A stretch of DNA of 64,000 nt from JANWWM01 sp046292465 (GCA_046292465.1 JBKBRB010000003.1:62001-126000), one strand, 5' to 3'. Positions 53,945 through 62,589 are shown, counted from the stretch's first letter. Translations and numbers: made by a program. Notes: generated by a model not told the origin, from the sequence alone.

Positions 53945-54016
53945 TCAGCGAGTTGAGCGTTATATCGCTGAAAGTCAGTTCCGCCTCATGGGGTGAAGCC
54001 GCATCGAGGCGAAACT
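53945..54016 (+). other. Possibly structured intergenic element
   Basis: TCAGCGA/TCGCTGA (53945-53951, 53965-53971) and AGTTCCGCCTC/GAGGCGAAACT (53977-53987, 54006-54016; one mismatch) form two stacked hairpins between gcvH and the AP2 gene. No T-run follows. Possible leader structure; no riboswitch class recognised. Confidence 0.35.
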
Positions 54017-54053
54017 AAAAAAACCATCAGTAAAACCAAAGAGATTGAAACCG

Positions 54054-54695
54054 ATGAACCCGAAATCCACAAACCTGAAAGGAATCAGTCGAATCGATGC
54101 CCCCGACCGCAACGAACATTGCTGGCTTGTTAGAGCGACGAAGGATTCTGTAACCTACTCAAAATCGTTTGCCGATAAGAAATACGGCGGAAAAGACAAA
54201 GCCTTGAAAATCGCCGTGGAGTATCGTGATAAACTTTATAAGGCACTCAACATTGACCTCAACAAGCCACGCAAACGAGGCTTTCGAGAATTTCCTTACC
54301 CCTTCTTCACAAAGAAAGCCAACAATAAAACCGGTGTGGTAGGCGTTTATCGAACCACAAAAACCGTTGAAAAACAAACCCCCGAAGGCAAGAAAACCGT
54401 CGTTGTGCGCGACCATTACGTGGCTTCAATCAACATAGAAAAATACAAGCAGGTGCAAAAGTTTTTTTCCGTTGCCGAGCATGGCGAAGAGAAAGCCCGA
54501 AAAATGGCGATTGCCTGGCGCAAAAAAATGGAGAAAGAAGTCGCCAGTCGAATGCCTGCAAAAATCAATAAGCCAAAAGAAATGCGATATGTCAGCGGCG
54601 ATGAAATCGTCAAAGATTTTGACCCCAGCACACTCGTAAAAAAAACTTCAACCCCCAAATCCGCTCCTAAAAAGAAAACCAAAGCCAAGAAATAA
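54054..54695 (+). CDS. Protein with two AP2-like DNA-binding domains
   Basis: 213 residues. Residues 10-64 match a bacterial AP2/ERF-like domain (GISRIDAPDRNEHCWLVRAT, then KSFADKKYGGKDKALKIAVE, RDKLY). Residues 91-162 repeat the same plan (TGVVGVYRTTKT, HYVASINIEKYKQVQKFFSV, then AxxxAxAWRKKM). No nuclease domain is present, unlike most bacterial AP2 proteins, which are homing endonucleases. A Lys-rich tail (195-213) may help bind DNA. Probable DNA-binding protein, target unknown; ATG at 54054 chosen over a TTG nine bases upstream. Confidence 0.75.
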   Translation: MNPKSTNLKGISRIDAPDRNEHCWLVRATKDSVTYSKSFADKKYGGKDKALKIAVEYRDKLYKALNIDLNKPRKRGFREFPYPFFTKKANNKTGVVGVYRTTKTVEKQTPEGKKTVVVRDHYVASINIEKYKQVQKFFSVAEHGEEKARKMAIAWRKKMEKEVASRMPAKINKPKEMRYVSGDEIVKDFDPSTLVKKTSTPKSAPKKKTKAKK

Positions 54696-54718
54696 TCGCA
54701 TCAAATGAAACGGTTTCG

Positions 54719-54726
54719 TAACTTTG
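54719..54726 (+). promoter_or_regulatory. Probable ccmE -7 promoter element
   Basis: TAACTTTG, full match to TAnnTTTG, 42 bases before the ccmE ATG. No TTTG at the expected -33 position. Confidence 0.4.
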
Positions 54727-54768
54727 TAAGGTTTTAGAAGTGCTATTGAACTTTAACTCGTTACAAAA

Positions 54769-55167
54769 ATGTCCGTCAAACCGAAGTTTATCGTAGGCTC
54801 TGCCGTCATCGTCGCTGTGCTGGCTTGGCTTGGATTTACGGCGCAAGAGTGGGGCAATAGTTCAATCGGATATGCCTCCATTTCGCAAGCCAAGCAAAGT
54901 GGCAAACTCGCCTATATCAAAGGCTACTGGGTCAAGGAACAGCCCACCGAAACAAACCTGAACGTGTTCACATTCTACCTGAAAGACGAAGAAGGAAACA
55001 TCGCCCGCGTTGTTTATCGCAACGGAAAGCCTAATAACTTTGAGCAAGCCACCAGCATTGTGGTTCAAGGCAAACTTGAAGACGGCACTATCTATGCAAA
55101 AGATATTTTGGTGAAATGTCCGTCAAAGTATCAATCTGAAAAAGCCGACAGCGAAAAGAAAAGTTAG
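54769..55167 (+). CDS. ccmE: Heme chaperone CcmE, Cys-type variant
   Basis: 132 residues. Membrane anchor at 7-25, then the OB-type periplasmic domain (GYWVKEQPTETNLN, VVYRNGKPNNFEQATSIVVQG). The heme-binding residue is Cys117 in KCPSKY (CxxxY), where E. coli CcmE has His in HDENY; the Cys variant is known from some Desulfovibrio and archaea. It passes heme to apocytochromes c with CcmF, the next gene. Confidence 0.85.
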   Translation: MSVKPKFIVGSAVIVAVLAWLGFTAQEWGNSSIGYASISQAKQSGKLAYIKGYWVKEQPTETNLNVFTFYLKDEEGNIARVVYRNGKPNNFEQATSIVVQGKLEDGTIYAKDILVKCPSKYQSEKADSEKKS

Positions 55168-55202
55168 TATCGGCAATCACACACCTTAAAATGCAGTTCT
55201 AA

Positions 55203-57506
55203 ATGTCAACCGAAGCAGTTTTTTTTGAGTTTATTACGGGCAAGTTCGTAACGATTGTTGGCTTTACTGCCGCGCTTTGTGCGACTTACGCCTTCTTTCG
55301 CGCCGCTCAAAGCGACGAACATCAACAACTTTACGACGAATGGTTGAGTCTTGCACGAAAAAGTTTTTTCGTCATGGCCAGCGCAATCGTCGTCAATGGC
55401 TTGCACCTTCTTTATCTCATTCTCTCGCACCAGTTCAAATACAATTACGTCAAGCATTACTCCTCAACCGACCTGAACATCTTTTATCTCATCTCTACCT
55501 TCTATGCAGGGCAAGAGGGCAGTTTCATGCTGTGGATGTTTTACGGCTGTTTGTTTGGATTCTTTTTAATGAAAACGGCGAAAGAATACGAAGCCCCCGT
55601 CATGACCGTGCTCTCGCTCTCGCAAGCCTTTCTGCTCTCGATGATTTTGGGCATTGAAGTGCCGTTTCTCAAAGATGGATTAGGAAGCGATGTCTTCGCG
55701 CTCACAACAGGACCTGTGCCGAAAGAAGGCGATGGACTCAATCCCTTGCTTCAAAATCCATGGATGGTGATTCACCCGCCAACCTTGTTCGTCGGATTCT
55801 CATCGCTCATCATTCCGTTTAGCTACGCGATTGCGGCAATGTGGAAAAATAAATATGACGATTGGATTCGTCCCGCAATGCCGTGGGTGTTGTTCAGCGC
55901 GGCAACGCTCGGCATTGGCATTATGATGGGCGGCTATTGGGCGTATAAAGTCTTGGGCTGGGGCGGCTATTGGGGCTGGGACCCAGTTGAAAACTCTTCG
56001 CTTGTGCCATGGCTCTTGATTGTTGCACTGCTTCACACGATGGTTGTTCAGAAGAAAAACGGCGCGCTTAAAAAAACGAATTTGCTTCTGGCGGTGCTGG
56101 CGTTCTCAATGGTGCTCTATAGCTCCTTCCTGACGCGAAGCGGCGTGCTGGCAGATACTTCCGTTCACTCCTTTACCGATTTAGGACTATACAATCAACT
56201 GCTTGCTTTCACGCTCACATTTCTTGGATTGGGCGTGGTGTTGCTCTTGGTGCGTTTCAAGTCCATCAAAGTGGTTTCGCGTGAAGAGTCGCTTTATTCG
56301 CGCGAGTTTTTCCTGCTCTGTGGCGCGGTCGTCCTGATGCTGATTGCGGGCGTCGTCGTGGCAGGCATTTCCACGCCGATTGTCGACTCCATCTTGAACC
56401 GACAAATCACCAAACTTGAACCTGATTTTTACAACCAAGTAACGCTCCCGCTCGCCGTGCTGATTGGATTTCTTTCCGCAGTTGGACAATCAATTTGGTG
56501 GACGAAAATCGATAAAGAAAATCTCGTCAAAGCCTTGTGGCTTCCTTTAACGCTTGCGCTTGTCTTTACAACCGTTTTGATGCTCGCGGGCATGAAAGAT
56601 GTATCCATGATTTTGCTTGCACTGACGGCGTCGTTCTCGCTCTTTGCCAACGGGCAAGTGTTGCTCAAAGTCTTGAAAGGAAATCCGAAATATGCAGGCG
56701 GAAGTTTGACGCACGTTGGGTTAGCCTTAATGCTACTTGGCATTATTGGCTCGGCGAAATATGACGAAAGCCAATATGTGGAACTGCCAAAAGGCAAGAC
56801 GGTTCAAGCCTTCGGAAAGCAAATGACCTACACAGGCATGCAAGATGTCGGCGGCGGAAAAAGCGGCTTCAAAATTCAAGTGGTTGACGGAAACAAGTCC
56901 TACATCGCCATGCCAGTGATGTATGAAACGAAACGCATGACAGTTCAAAACCCCGATGTTGCGCATTACTTGACAAAAGATTTTTACATCGCGCCGGTCA
57001 ATCTAATGGTCAAAGACAATCCCAACCAACTGATTTTGAGAAAAGGCGAATCGCAAATGCTCGAAGGCTACGCAGTGAAGTTCGTGAATTTCAACATGGA
57101 AAAAAGCATTTTGGGCGGCGGCGTTGATGGGAAAATCAAGGTGGTTGCCATACTTGAAATTACAAAAGACGGCAAGAGCGAAACGATTGAACCGATTTAC
57201 AACATCGAAGCCGGAAGCGAGCCAAAAATTGAATACGCCGCACTGCAAAGCGCGCCAAGTGTTTCATTTGCAATTACTCGCATTGACGCCTCGAGCGGCA
57301 GAGTGATGGTCGAAGCCAAAGGACTTGGTGCCGAAGTTCAGCCGCAGGAAACGCTTATCATTGAAGCAAGCATTAAGCCTTATATCAACGTTTTATGGCT
57401 TGGAACATACGTGGTAGCGTTTGGCTTCGTGATTTCAATTTATCGCCGATGGCAAGAGCGCAAGTTGAAGTCGAGAACGAAATCGGCGGAATGGGTTGAG
57501 GTATAA
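55203..57506 (+). CDS. ccmF: Cytochrome c heme lyase subunit CcmF
   Basis: 767 residues, about 14 helices. The WWD heme motif is WGGYWGWDPVENSSLVPW near residue 255, preceded by QNPWMVIHPPTLFVGFSS with a heme-ligand His and followed by SFLTRSGVLADTSVHSF. Works with CcmE in system I cytochrome c maturation. ccmA-D, G and H are not in the window, so the rest may be elsewhere; ATG 35 bases after ccmE stop. Confidence 0.95.
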   Translation: MSTEAVFFEFITGKFVTIVGFTAALCATYAFFRAAQSDEHQQLYDEWLSLARKSFFVMASAIVVNGLHLLYLILSHQFKYNYVKHYSSTDLNIFYLISTFYAGQEGSFMLWMFYGCLFGFFLMKTAKEYEAPVMTVLSLSQAFLLSMILGIEVPFLKDGLGSDVFALTTGPVPKEGDGLNPLLQNPWMVIHPPTLFVGFSSLIIPFSYAIAAMWKNKYDDWIRPAMPWVLFSAATLGIGIMMGGYWAYKVLGWGGYWGWDPVENSSLVPWLLIVALLHTMVVQKKNGALKKTNLLLAVLAFSMVLYSSFLTRSGVLADTSVHSFTDLGLYNQLLAFTLTFLGLGVVLLLVRFKSIKVVSREESLYSREFFLLCGAVVLMLIAGVVVAGISTPIVDSILNRQITKLEPDFYNQVTLPLAVLIGFLSAVGQSIWWTKIDKENLVKALWLPLTLALVFTTVLMLAGMKDVSMILLALTASFSLFANGQVLLKVLKGNPKYAGGSLTHVGLALMLLGIIGSAKYDESQYVELPKGKTVQAFGKQMTYTGMQDVGGGKSGFKIQVVDGNKSYIAMPVMYETKRMTVQNPDVAHYLTKDFYIAPVNLMVKDNPNQLILRKGESQMLEGYAVKFVNFNMEKSILGGGVDGKIKVVAILEITKDGKSETIEPIYNIEAGSEPKIEYAALQSAPSVSFAITRIDASSGRVMVEAKGLGAEVQPQETLIIEASIKPYINVLWLGTYVVAFGFVISIYRRWQERKLKSRTKSAEWVEV

Positions 57507-57538
57507 ACTTGAATGTTGAAAACAATTCTATTGTTGGA

Positions 57539-58012
57539 ATGAAATCAAATGAAATTGATGTGTCCAAAATTGACTTGGACAAGATGAAAGAAAAGACGGC
57601 ACAAACGCCGTCGCTTCTTCCTTACGCGCATACGGCAGGCGGAGCCGTCATAAAGCCTGAAGATGTTGGCAAAATCAAGGGAAGAGCGGTTTCTGCAATG
57701 CGCGAGCAAACCGAAATGCAGATGTCGCAACTCTACGAACAAATGCAACTGCTTGCCGAACAAGCCAAAAAAATTCAACAGCGCGTTGAGATTTCAGAGC
57801 GGATTTATATGGTCAAGATGGGCTTTGAGCCGATTATCGGAAAAACCTATTACCTTTATCGCCGCGAAAATGGTGAAGACTTCCTTTCGCTGATTGCGCC
57901 AAACGAATGGGGCAGAAGTAAGAAAATGGATTATGTTGCTACCGTCAAACTGCTTGCCGACCACACTTGGGACGTGATTGAAGAGCAACAAAAAAACGGA
58001 CACACCAAGTAA
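57539..58012 (+). CDS. DUF2452 protein
   Basis: 157 residues. The family core IKPEDVGKIKGRAV, QMSQLYEQMQLLAEQAKKIQ and the YYLYRRENGEDFLSLIAPNEWG signature are clear. Central coiled coil at about 60-95. Function unknown; common in Bacteroidota. ATG at 57539 chosen over the TTG at 57509. Probably transcribed with ccmF. Confidence 0.85.
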   Translation: MKSNEIDVSKIDLDKMKEKTAQTPSLLPYAHTAGGAVIKPEDVGKIKGRAVSAMREQTEMQMSQLYEQMQLLAEQAKKIQQRVEISERIYMVKMGFEPIIGKTYYLYRRENGEDFLSLIAPNEWGRSKKMDYVATVKLLADHTWDVIEEQQKNGHTK

Positions 58013-58035
58013 CAATCAAGCAACAATCCAGCAAC

Positions 58036-58057
58036 AAAAAAGGCGACCGAAGTCGCC
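58036..58057 (-). terminator. Terminator of the gene at 58095, with UUCG loop
   Basis: Minus strand GGCGAC-TTCG-GTCGCC with T6. The UUCG loop makes a very stable hairpin. It also lies just after the DUF2452 stop, on the opposite strand. Confidence 0.88.
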
Positions 58058-58094
58058 CTCTCACACCATCAAAAGAAAATCAACCAAATGCCCA

Positions 58095-58460
58095 TTAGTT
58101 TTGTTGTTCAGGCAAGGTGATTTGCACAAGGTTTTTCTTTGCTTCTTCGGCTTTGCGACGCTCCAATTCGGCTCGGAGTTCTTCGCCTTCCATCGGAACG
58201 AACTTGCCATTGACCAACTTGACGGGGATTTTGGAAATGGCTTCCGAGAGTTGTTTCAGGCTTTCTTGTTGTTCGGCTTTCTTTTTCTTCAACTCTTCGG
58301 GAGAAAGCCCAACGACATTATCGCTCGTTTCAAAGATAGGAGCGAGTTTCTCGTCATCGTGCCGAAGTTTGAAATCGACAAACTTGTAGAACAAGAAAAC
58401 GAGAATGAAGAAAATCGGAAGCGCGAAGGCGTATATGAAAATCCACGAAAACGATTGCAT
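58095..58460 (-). CDS. Membrane-anchored coiled-coil protein of unknown function
   Basis: 121 residues. One N-terminal helix (about 4-27), then a charged helical region rich in Glu/Lys (SPEELKKKKAEQQESLKQLS and ELRAELERRKAEEAKKNL). No family recognised. Single transcription unit with its own terminator. Confidence 0.65.
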   Translation of the reverse strand: MQSFSWIFIYAFALPIFFILVFLFYKFVDFKLRHDDEKLAPIFETSDNVVGLSPEELKKKKAEQQESLKQLSEAISKIPVKLVNGKFVPMEGEELRAELERRKAEEAKKNLVQITLPEQQN

Positions 58461-58696
58461 CTTAAATACTCCTTTCTAACTTTTCAAAACAGATTCCCAC
58501 AAGGGAATTTTCACAAAGGAATATAGAGCCTTCAAGTCGCCTCGTGGGTTAAATTCTCTCAAAGGGAGAAACGATTTGGACGATATGAAAACGAAATTAT
58601 CTAAACATCCGCGATGTTGAAGAAGAGGGAAACGTTGTATCTTTCACAAAGACTTGCAGTTCCAACAACAACTTTAACTTAAAACAACTACCGACC

Positions 58697-58891
58697 ATGA
58701 ACGAAGTTCGCGGAGGCGTCATTACGCAAGTGTTGTATAGCATTGGCATTGCGGCGGAAACCGGATTGGATAGCGTTTCCAAAGCCGTTGGTGAAACCGC
58801 AGAAGCGGCAAAGAAAACCACCGAAACCATTTCAGGAGGCATCGTGCGCTCGATTGAAAAAGTAACTGACGCGCTGACAGGGAAAAAGTAA
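58697..58891 (+). CDS. 64-residue helical protein of unknown function
   Basis: Contains VITQVLYSIGIAAETGLDSVS and an Ala/Thr/Lys-rich helix. Not secreted by sequence. The ATG and a promoter-like TATCTTTC at 58638 plus a strong terminator right after the stop frame it as one transcript. No family recalled; a phasin-like or membrane-surface helix is conceivable. Confidence 0.6.
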   Translation: MNEVRGGVITQVLYSIGIAAETGLDSVSKAVGETAEAAKKTTETISGGIVRSIEKVTDALTGKK

Positions 58892-58918
58892 CTGCTCACA
58901 GAAATGGAACGAAGCACG

Positions 58919-58953
58919 AAGGCGATTCACAGTGAGTCGCCTTTGCTTTTTTT
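58919..58953 (+). terminator. Terminator of the 64-residue gene
   Basis: AAGGCGATTCA / TGAGTCGCCTT 11-bp stem with one wobble, three-base loop, then TGC and T7. Confidence 0.85.
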
Positions 58954-58993
58954 GATGCAGTTTATTTTTTGAGAGCATTGATAAACGAGAGAA

Positions 58994-59482
58994 ATGACAA
59001 ACGAAAAATCGCTTTCGCATCTTGACGCCAAAGGCAATCCGACGATGGTTAATGTCGGCGAGAAGCCCATCACGCATCGCCTTGCAAGAGCCAGAGCCGT
59101 CGTAGAACTTGGCGAAGAAATTTTATCGCGCTTGCAGAATGGAGAACTTCAAACCAAAAAAGGTGCGGTCTTTCAAACGGCAATCATTGCAGGCATTATG
59201 GCGGCGAAGAAAACGGGCGACCTCATTCCGCTGTGCCACCCGCTTGGCTTGGAAAATTGCCAAATTGCAATTTCGCCGATTTCCAAAAGTGCCATCGCGA
59301 TTGAATGCACTGCCGAACTGCACGGAAAAACAGGCGTGGAAATGGAAGCCCTCACCGGCGCAACGCTGGCGGCACTGACCATTTACGATATGTGCAAGGC
59401 ACTTTCGCATGAGATTGTCATCAAAGAAATTAAACTTGTTGAAAAACGCGGCGGAAAGTCGAATTTCATACGAGAAAACTAA
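58994..59482 (+). CDS. moaC: Cyclic pyranopterin monophosphate synthase MoaC
   Basis: 162 residues. Molybdenum cofactor step from 3',8-cH2GTP to cPMP. MVNVGEKPITHRLARA, GIMAAKKTGDLIPLCHPLGL and GKTGVEMEALTGATLAALTIYDMCKA are diagnostic. MOSC-protein gene follows three bases later, so both belong together. Confidence 0.96.
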   Translation: MTNEKSLSHLDAKGNPTMVNVGEKPITHRLARARAVVELGEEILSRLQNGELQTKKGAVFQTAIIAGIMAAKKTGDLIPLCHPLGLENCQIAISPISKSAIAIECTAELHGKTGVEMEALTGATLAALTIYDMCKALSHEIVIKEIKLVEKRGGKSNFIREN

Positions 59483-59485
59483 CTT

Positions 59486-60250
59486 GTGCCAATACTTTCA
59501 CGAATCACCATCTACCCGATTAAATCGCTTGATGGCGTCTCGGTTCAATCGGCATCTATCACCAGCGGCGGAGCCTTAGCGCACGACCGCGAATACGCGC
59601 TCTTCGATGCGGAAGGAAACATCGTCAATGGCAAGCGTACGGCGAAAATTCATCTTATCCGCGCTCACTTTGATGAATCGTTGAAAGTCGTTTCGCTCAC
59701 GGCGCAAGGTGAAAAAGATACTTTTGAAATCGGCGATTCAAGGTTAGAAACTTGGTTTTCGGATTATTTCGGTTTTCGCATTAAGGTGCGCCGCAACACA
59801 GAAACAGGGTTTCCTGACGACCTAAACGCTTGGGGACCGACGCTCGTCAGCGAAGCCACATATCGCGAAGTGGCGACTTGGTTTAGCGGAATTTCCATCG
59901 AGGAACTTCGGCAACGCTTTCGCGCAAACCTTGAACTTTCAGAGTGCGAGCCGTTTTGGGAAGATAGGCTTTGCGATGAGCCGTCGCGCACGGTGCCGTT
60001 TCAAATTGGCGAAGTGAAATGTGAAGGCGTCAATCCATGTTCGCGATGTGTGGTGCCGACGCGCAATCCTTTATCGGCAGAACCAACGCCGAAATTTCAA
60101 AAGCATTTTTCTGAACAGCGCAACGCAACGTTGCCTCTGTGGGCGATTCCTGAAGCCTTTGCCCATTTTTACAAACTTTCGGTCAACACGCGCATTGCAA
60201 AGAATCAAGCGGGCAAATCCATTTGCGTAGGAGATGTTCTGCAACTCTGA
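59486..60250 (+). CDS. MOSC-domain protein
   Basis: 254 residues from a GTG start. MOSC N-terminal barrel (IYPIKSLDGVSVQSASIT) then MOSC domain with the conserved Cys in GVNPCSRCVVPTRNP. Family members handle molybdenum cofactor or its sulfur, and some reduce N-hydroxylated compounds (mARC/YiiM). Adjacent moaC supports a Moco link. Confidence 0.87.
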   Translation: MPILSRITIYPIKSLDGVSVQSASITSGGALAHDREYALFDAEGNIVNGKRTAKIHLIRAHFDESLKVVSLTAQGEKDTFEIGDSRLETWFSDYFGFRIKVRRNTETGFPDDLNAWGPTLVSEATYREVATWFSGISIEELRQRFRANLELSECEPFWEDRLCDEPSRTVPFQIGEVKCEGVNPCSRCVVPTRNPLSAEPTPKFQKHFSEQRNATLPLWAIPEAFAHFYKLSVNTRIAKNQAGKSICVGDVLQL

Positions 60251-60296
60251 CGGCGATATGCAAGAGAATCGCTAAATTCTGATACGAACTAAAAAC

Positions 60297-61313
60297 TTGC
60301 CGAAAAAACATCTTGCCAAAAAACATACCTTGACCGAAAAAGAACTTCATTCGCTCCTTGAAAAAATTCCCGCACTCAAACGAGAAATAGAGAAAGTCAT
60401 TGTTGGGCAAAGCGATGTGCTCGATGAACTTTTGGCGGCGTTCATTGCAGGCGGACACGCGCTTCTTGAAGGCGTGCCCGGACTTGCCAAAACCTTGATG
60501 ATTCGCTCGCTGGCAAATGCCGTTTCGCTTTCGTTCCGACGCATTCAATTCACGCCCGACCTGATGCCTTCCGACATACTCGGCACGGAAGTTTTGGAAG
60601 AAGACCGCACAACTGGCAAGCGATTTTTCAAGTTTAATCGCGGTGCGATTTTTGCCAATATCGTGTTGGCTGATGAAATCAACCGCACGCCGCCGAAAAC
60701 GCAATCCGCCTTGCTCGAAGCGATGCAAGAATTTTCTGTAACGCAAGCAGGGAATACTTATCCGCTTGAAAAGCCGTTCTTCGTTTTGGCAACGCAAAAC
60801 CCGATTGAGCAAGCCGGCACATATCCTTTGCCCGAAGCGCAACTCGACCGATTTATGCTCTACATCAAACTCGATTATCCAAGCGAGGAAGATGAACTCA
60901 AAGTCTTGATGCAAACAACGGGCAATGAATCTGCGAAAATTGTGCCGGTGCTTTCAGGGGAAGAGTTGCTTGCGATTCAACGGTTGGTGCGCGAAGTAGT
61001 GATAAGCACGGAGTTGATGAAGTTTGTGAATTTACTTGTTCGAGAAACGCGACCGCAGACCACGACGCAAGCGTTCATCAAAGAAAATGTGGAATGGGGA
61101 GCAGGCACGCGCGCCGCACAAGCGTTGATTTTATCGGCGAAAGCCAATGCCTTGATGCAAGGGCGTTTTTCCGTGTTGCCTCGCGACATTGAGCGAATGG
61201 CGTTGCCAGCATTGCGACATCGCGTATTGCTCAACTTCAAGGCGCAAGCAGAGAAGCGCACGCCCGACGAGGTGATTGAAAATTTGATGAAGCATTTTGC
61301 CATTGAGAAATAA
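60297..61313 (+). CDS. MoxR-type AAA+ ATPase
   Basis: 338 residues. Walker A GVPGLAKT, Walker B VLADEINR, Sensor 1 LATQNPIEQAGTYPLPEAQLDRF. MoxR chaperones help mature cofactor enzymes or VWA proteins; no VWA gene follows, the next feature is tRNA-Ser. Start is a TTG (giving MPKKHLAKK); no closer ATG suits. Confidence 0.88.
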   Translation: MPKKHLAKKHTLTEKELHSLLEKIPALKREIEKVIVGQSDVLDELLAAFIAGGHALLEGVPGLAKTLMIRSLANAVSLSFRRIQFTPDLMPSDILGTEVLEEDRTTGKRFFKFNRGAIFANIVLADEINRTPPKTQSALLEAMQEFSVTQAGNTYPLEKPFFVLATQNPIEQAGTYPLPEAQLDRFMLYIKLDYPSEEDELKVLMQTTGNESAKIVPVLSGEELLAIQRLVREVVISTELMKFVNLLVRETRPQTTTQAFIKENVEWGAGTRAAQALILSAKANALMQGRFSVLPRDIERMALPALRHRVLLNFKAQAEKRTPDEVIENLMKHFAIEK

Positions 61314-61334
61314 GAAGGTTGCTTGAAAGTTTGA

Positions 61335-61365
61335 CTTGCAGTTTCTGTTGAAAGTGATATATTCG
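61335..61365 (+). promoter_or_regulatory. Probable tRNA-Ser promoter
   Basis: CTTG (61335-61338), 19 bases, TATATTCG (61358-61365), 17 bases before the tRNA. Confidence 0.55.
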
Positions 61366-61382
61366 CAATTCATAGTTCGATT

Positions 61383-61473
61383 GGAGAGGTGGCCGAGTGG
61401 CTTAAGGCGTCGGTTTGCTAAACCGATGTAGTATCGTAAGGTGCTACCGGGGGTTCGAATCCCCCCTTCTCCG
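61383..61473 (+). tRNA. tRNA-Ser (GCU anticodon)
   Basis: Acceptor GGAGAGG pairs with CTTCTCC via one G-U; anticodon arm CGGTT-TGCTAAA-CCG exposes GCT; long variable arm (GATGTAGTATCGTAAGGTGC) is diagnostic of class II serine tRNA; T arm GGGGGTTCGAATCCCC. CCA is not encoded. Confidence 0.95.
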
Positions 61474-61533
61474 CAACAAGCCGTAGGATGCGATGAAGCA
61501 TGCCTGTTGCCGCGAAACATTTCTCTTTCTCAA

Positions 61534-62376
61534 ATGGCAAAAAAGCAAGGTCAAATAAAGAAAAAAACGACAGCCCCAAAACCTTTGCGCAAAACTTCTT
61601 CCACAGGAAAAAAAGAAAATTCAAAGAAGCGGCTTGAAGCACCAGAAAATGAACTCGAGGATGAACTAATTGAGAACGAAGTTGATGAAGAAGAGTTCGA
61701 GAACGAAAGCGAAGAAGAACTGTCGTCAGAAGTCGAAGAGGAATTAAAAGAAGTCGAGGCGGAAATTATCAAAGCTGAGAAAAGCAGCTCACGCGAAGAA
61801 GATTACAAACTGATTGATGATATTCGCGAAGGTGACGCACGCGCGCGCGACAATGCTTACAGACGCTTGCTTTCCAAATACCGAAATCAGATTTATAGCC
61901 TCATTCTGAAAATCGTTCACAATAGCGAGGAAGTCGAAGACCTCGTTCAGGAATCCTTCTCAAAAGCCTTCAACTCGATTGCCAATTTCAATAAGGAATA
62001 TGCTTTCTCGACTTGGCTTTATCGCATTGCCACAAACAGCAGTATCGACTACCTCCGCAAGCGACGCTTGAAGACCTTCTCGCTTGATAATCCGATTAAG
62101 AGCAAAGACGATGAATACTATGTTGAAATTCCTGATTCGCGCGAAGAGCCGGGAAAAAACATGATGCAATCGCAGCGCGACCAACTTGTGCGGGAAGCCA
62201 TCGCACAACTACCTGACAAGTATCGCGTGGTGATTGAAATGCGGCATTTGCAGGAACTAGCCTACGAAGAAATTGCCGAAGAACTTCGCTTGCCGCTTGG
62301 CACGGTCAAAGCGCATATTTTTCGTGCGCGTGAGATGCTCTACAAAATGCTTCGCGAAAAACTGCGGTCGTATTAA
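61534..62376 (+). CDS. ECF-type sigma factor with acidic N-terminal region
   Basis: 280 residues. Residues 35-90 are about two thirds Glu/Asp, after a Lys-rich start. Region 2 (about 95-165) has DLVQESFSKAFNSIANFNK and region 4 (about 220-270) LPDKYRVVIEMRHLQ with LPLGTVKAHIFRAREML. The acidic tail could act as DNA mimic, in the manner of sigma region 1.1. No anti-sigma gene adjoins; tRNA genes lie on both sides. Start at ATG 61534; a longer frame from inside tRNA-Ser is rejected. Confidence 0.88.
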   Translation: MAKKQGQIKKKTTAPKPLRKTSSTGKKENSKKRLEAPENELEDELIENEVDEEEFENESEEELSSEVEEELKEVEAEIIKAEKSSSREEDYKLIDDIREGDARARDNAYRRLLSKYRNQIYSLILKIVHNSEEVEDLVQESFSKAFNSIANFNKEYAFSTWLYRIATNSSIDYLRKRRLKTFSLDNPIKSKDDEYYVEIPDSREEPGKNMMQSQRDQLVREAIAQLPDKYRVVIEMRHLQELAYEEIAEELRLPLGTVKAHIFRAREMLYKMLREKLRSY

Positions 62377-62393
62377 AAAATTTTATCAGAGAT

Positions 62394-62425
62394 TTTGGAA
62401 AGCTACTTTGCGACCGCTATATTTG
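62394..62425 (+). promoter_or_regulatory. Probable tRNA-Asp promoter
   Basis: TTTG (62394-62397), 20 bases, TATATTTG (62418-62425), full match to the Bacteroidota pattern. Confidence 0.6.
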
Positions 62426-62456
62426 CAATCCTTTTTTGAGGAAGGGTTTCCGAAAT

Positions 62457-62530
62457 GGAGCTGTAGCTCAGTTGGTTAGAGCGCCTGCCTGTCACGCAGG
62501 AGGTCGCGGGTTCGAGCCCCGTCAGCTCCG
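62457..62530 (+). tRNA. tRNA-Asp (GUC anticodon)
   Basis: 74 bases. Acceptor GGAGCTG/CAGCTCC, D arm with GGTTAGA, anticodon loop CTGTCAC exposing GTC, T arm CGGGTTCGAGCCCCG. CCA not encoded. Confidence 0.96.
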
Positions 62531-62589
62531 CAATGTTTTCACACAGCATTTCCTACAAGGCTTCCGCTAAAAATGGTTTCCGAAGTTCT

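Noticed and set aside
53965..54016. Idea that the gcvH-AP2 gap is a known riboswitch
   Set aside because: No glycine, SAM, c-di-GMP or THF riboswitch core motif could be matched.
58597..58917. 106-residue minus-strand frame over the 64-residue gene
   Set aside because: Antisense to a frame with promoter and terminator; no motif.
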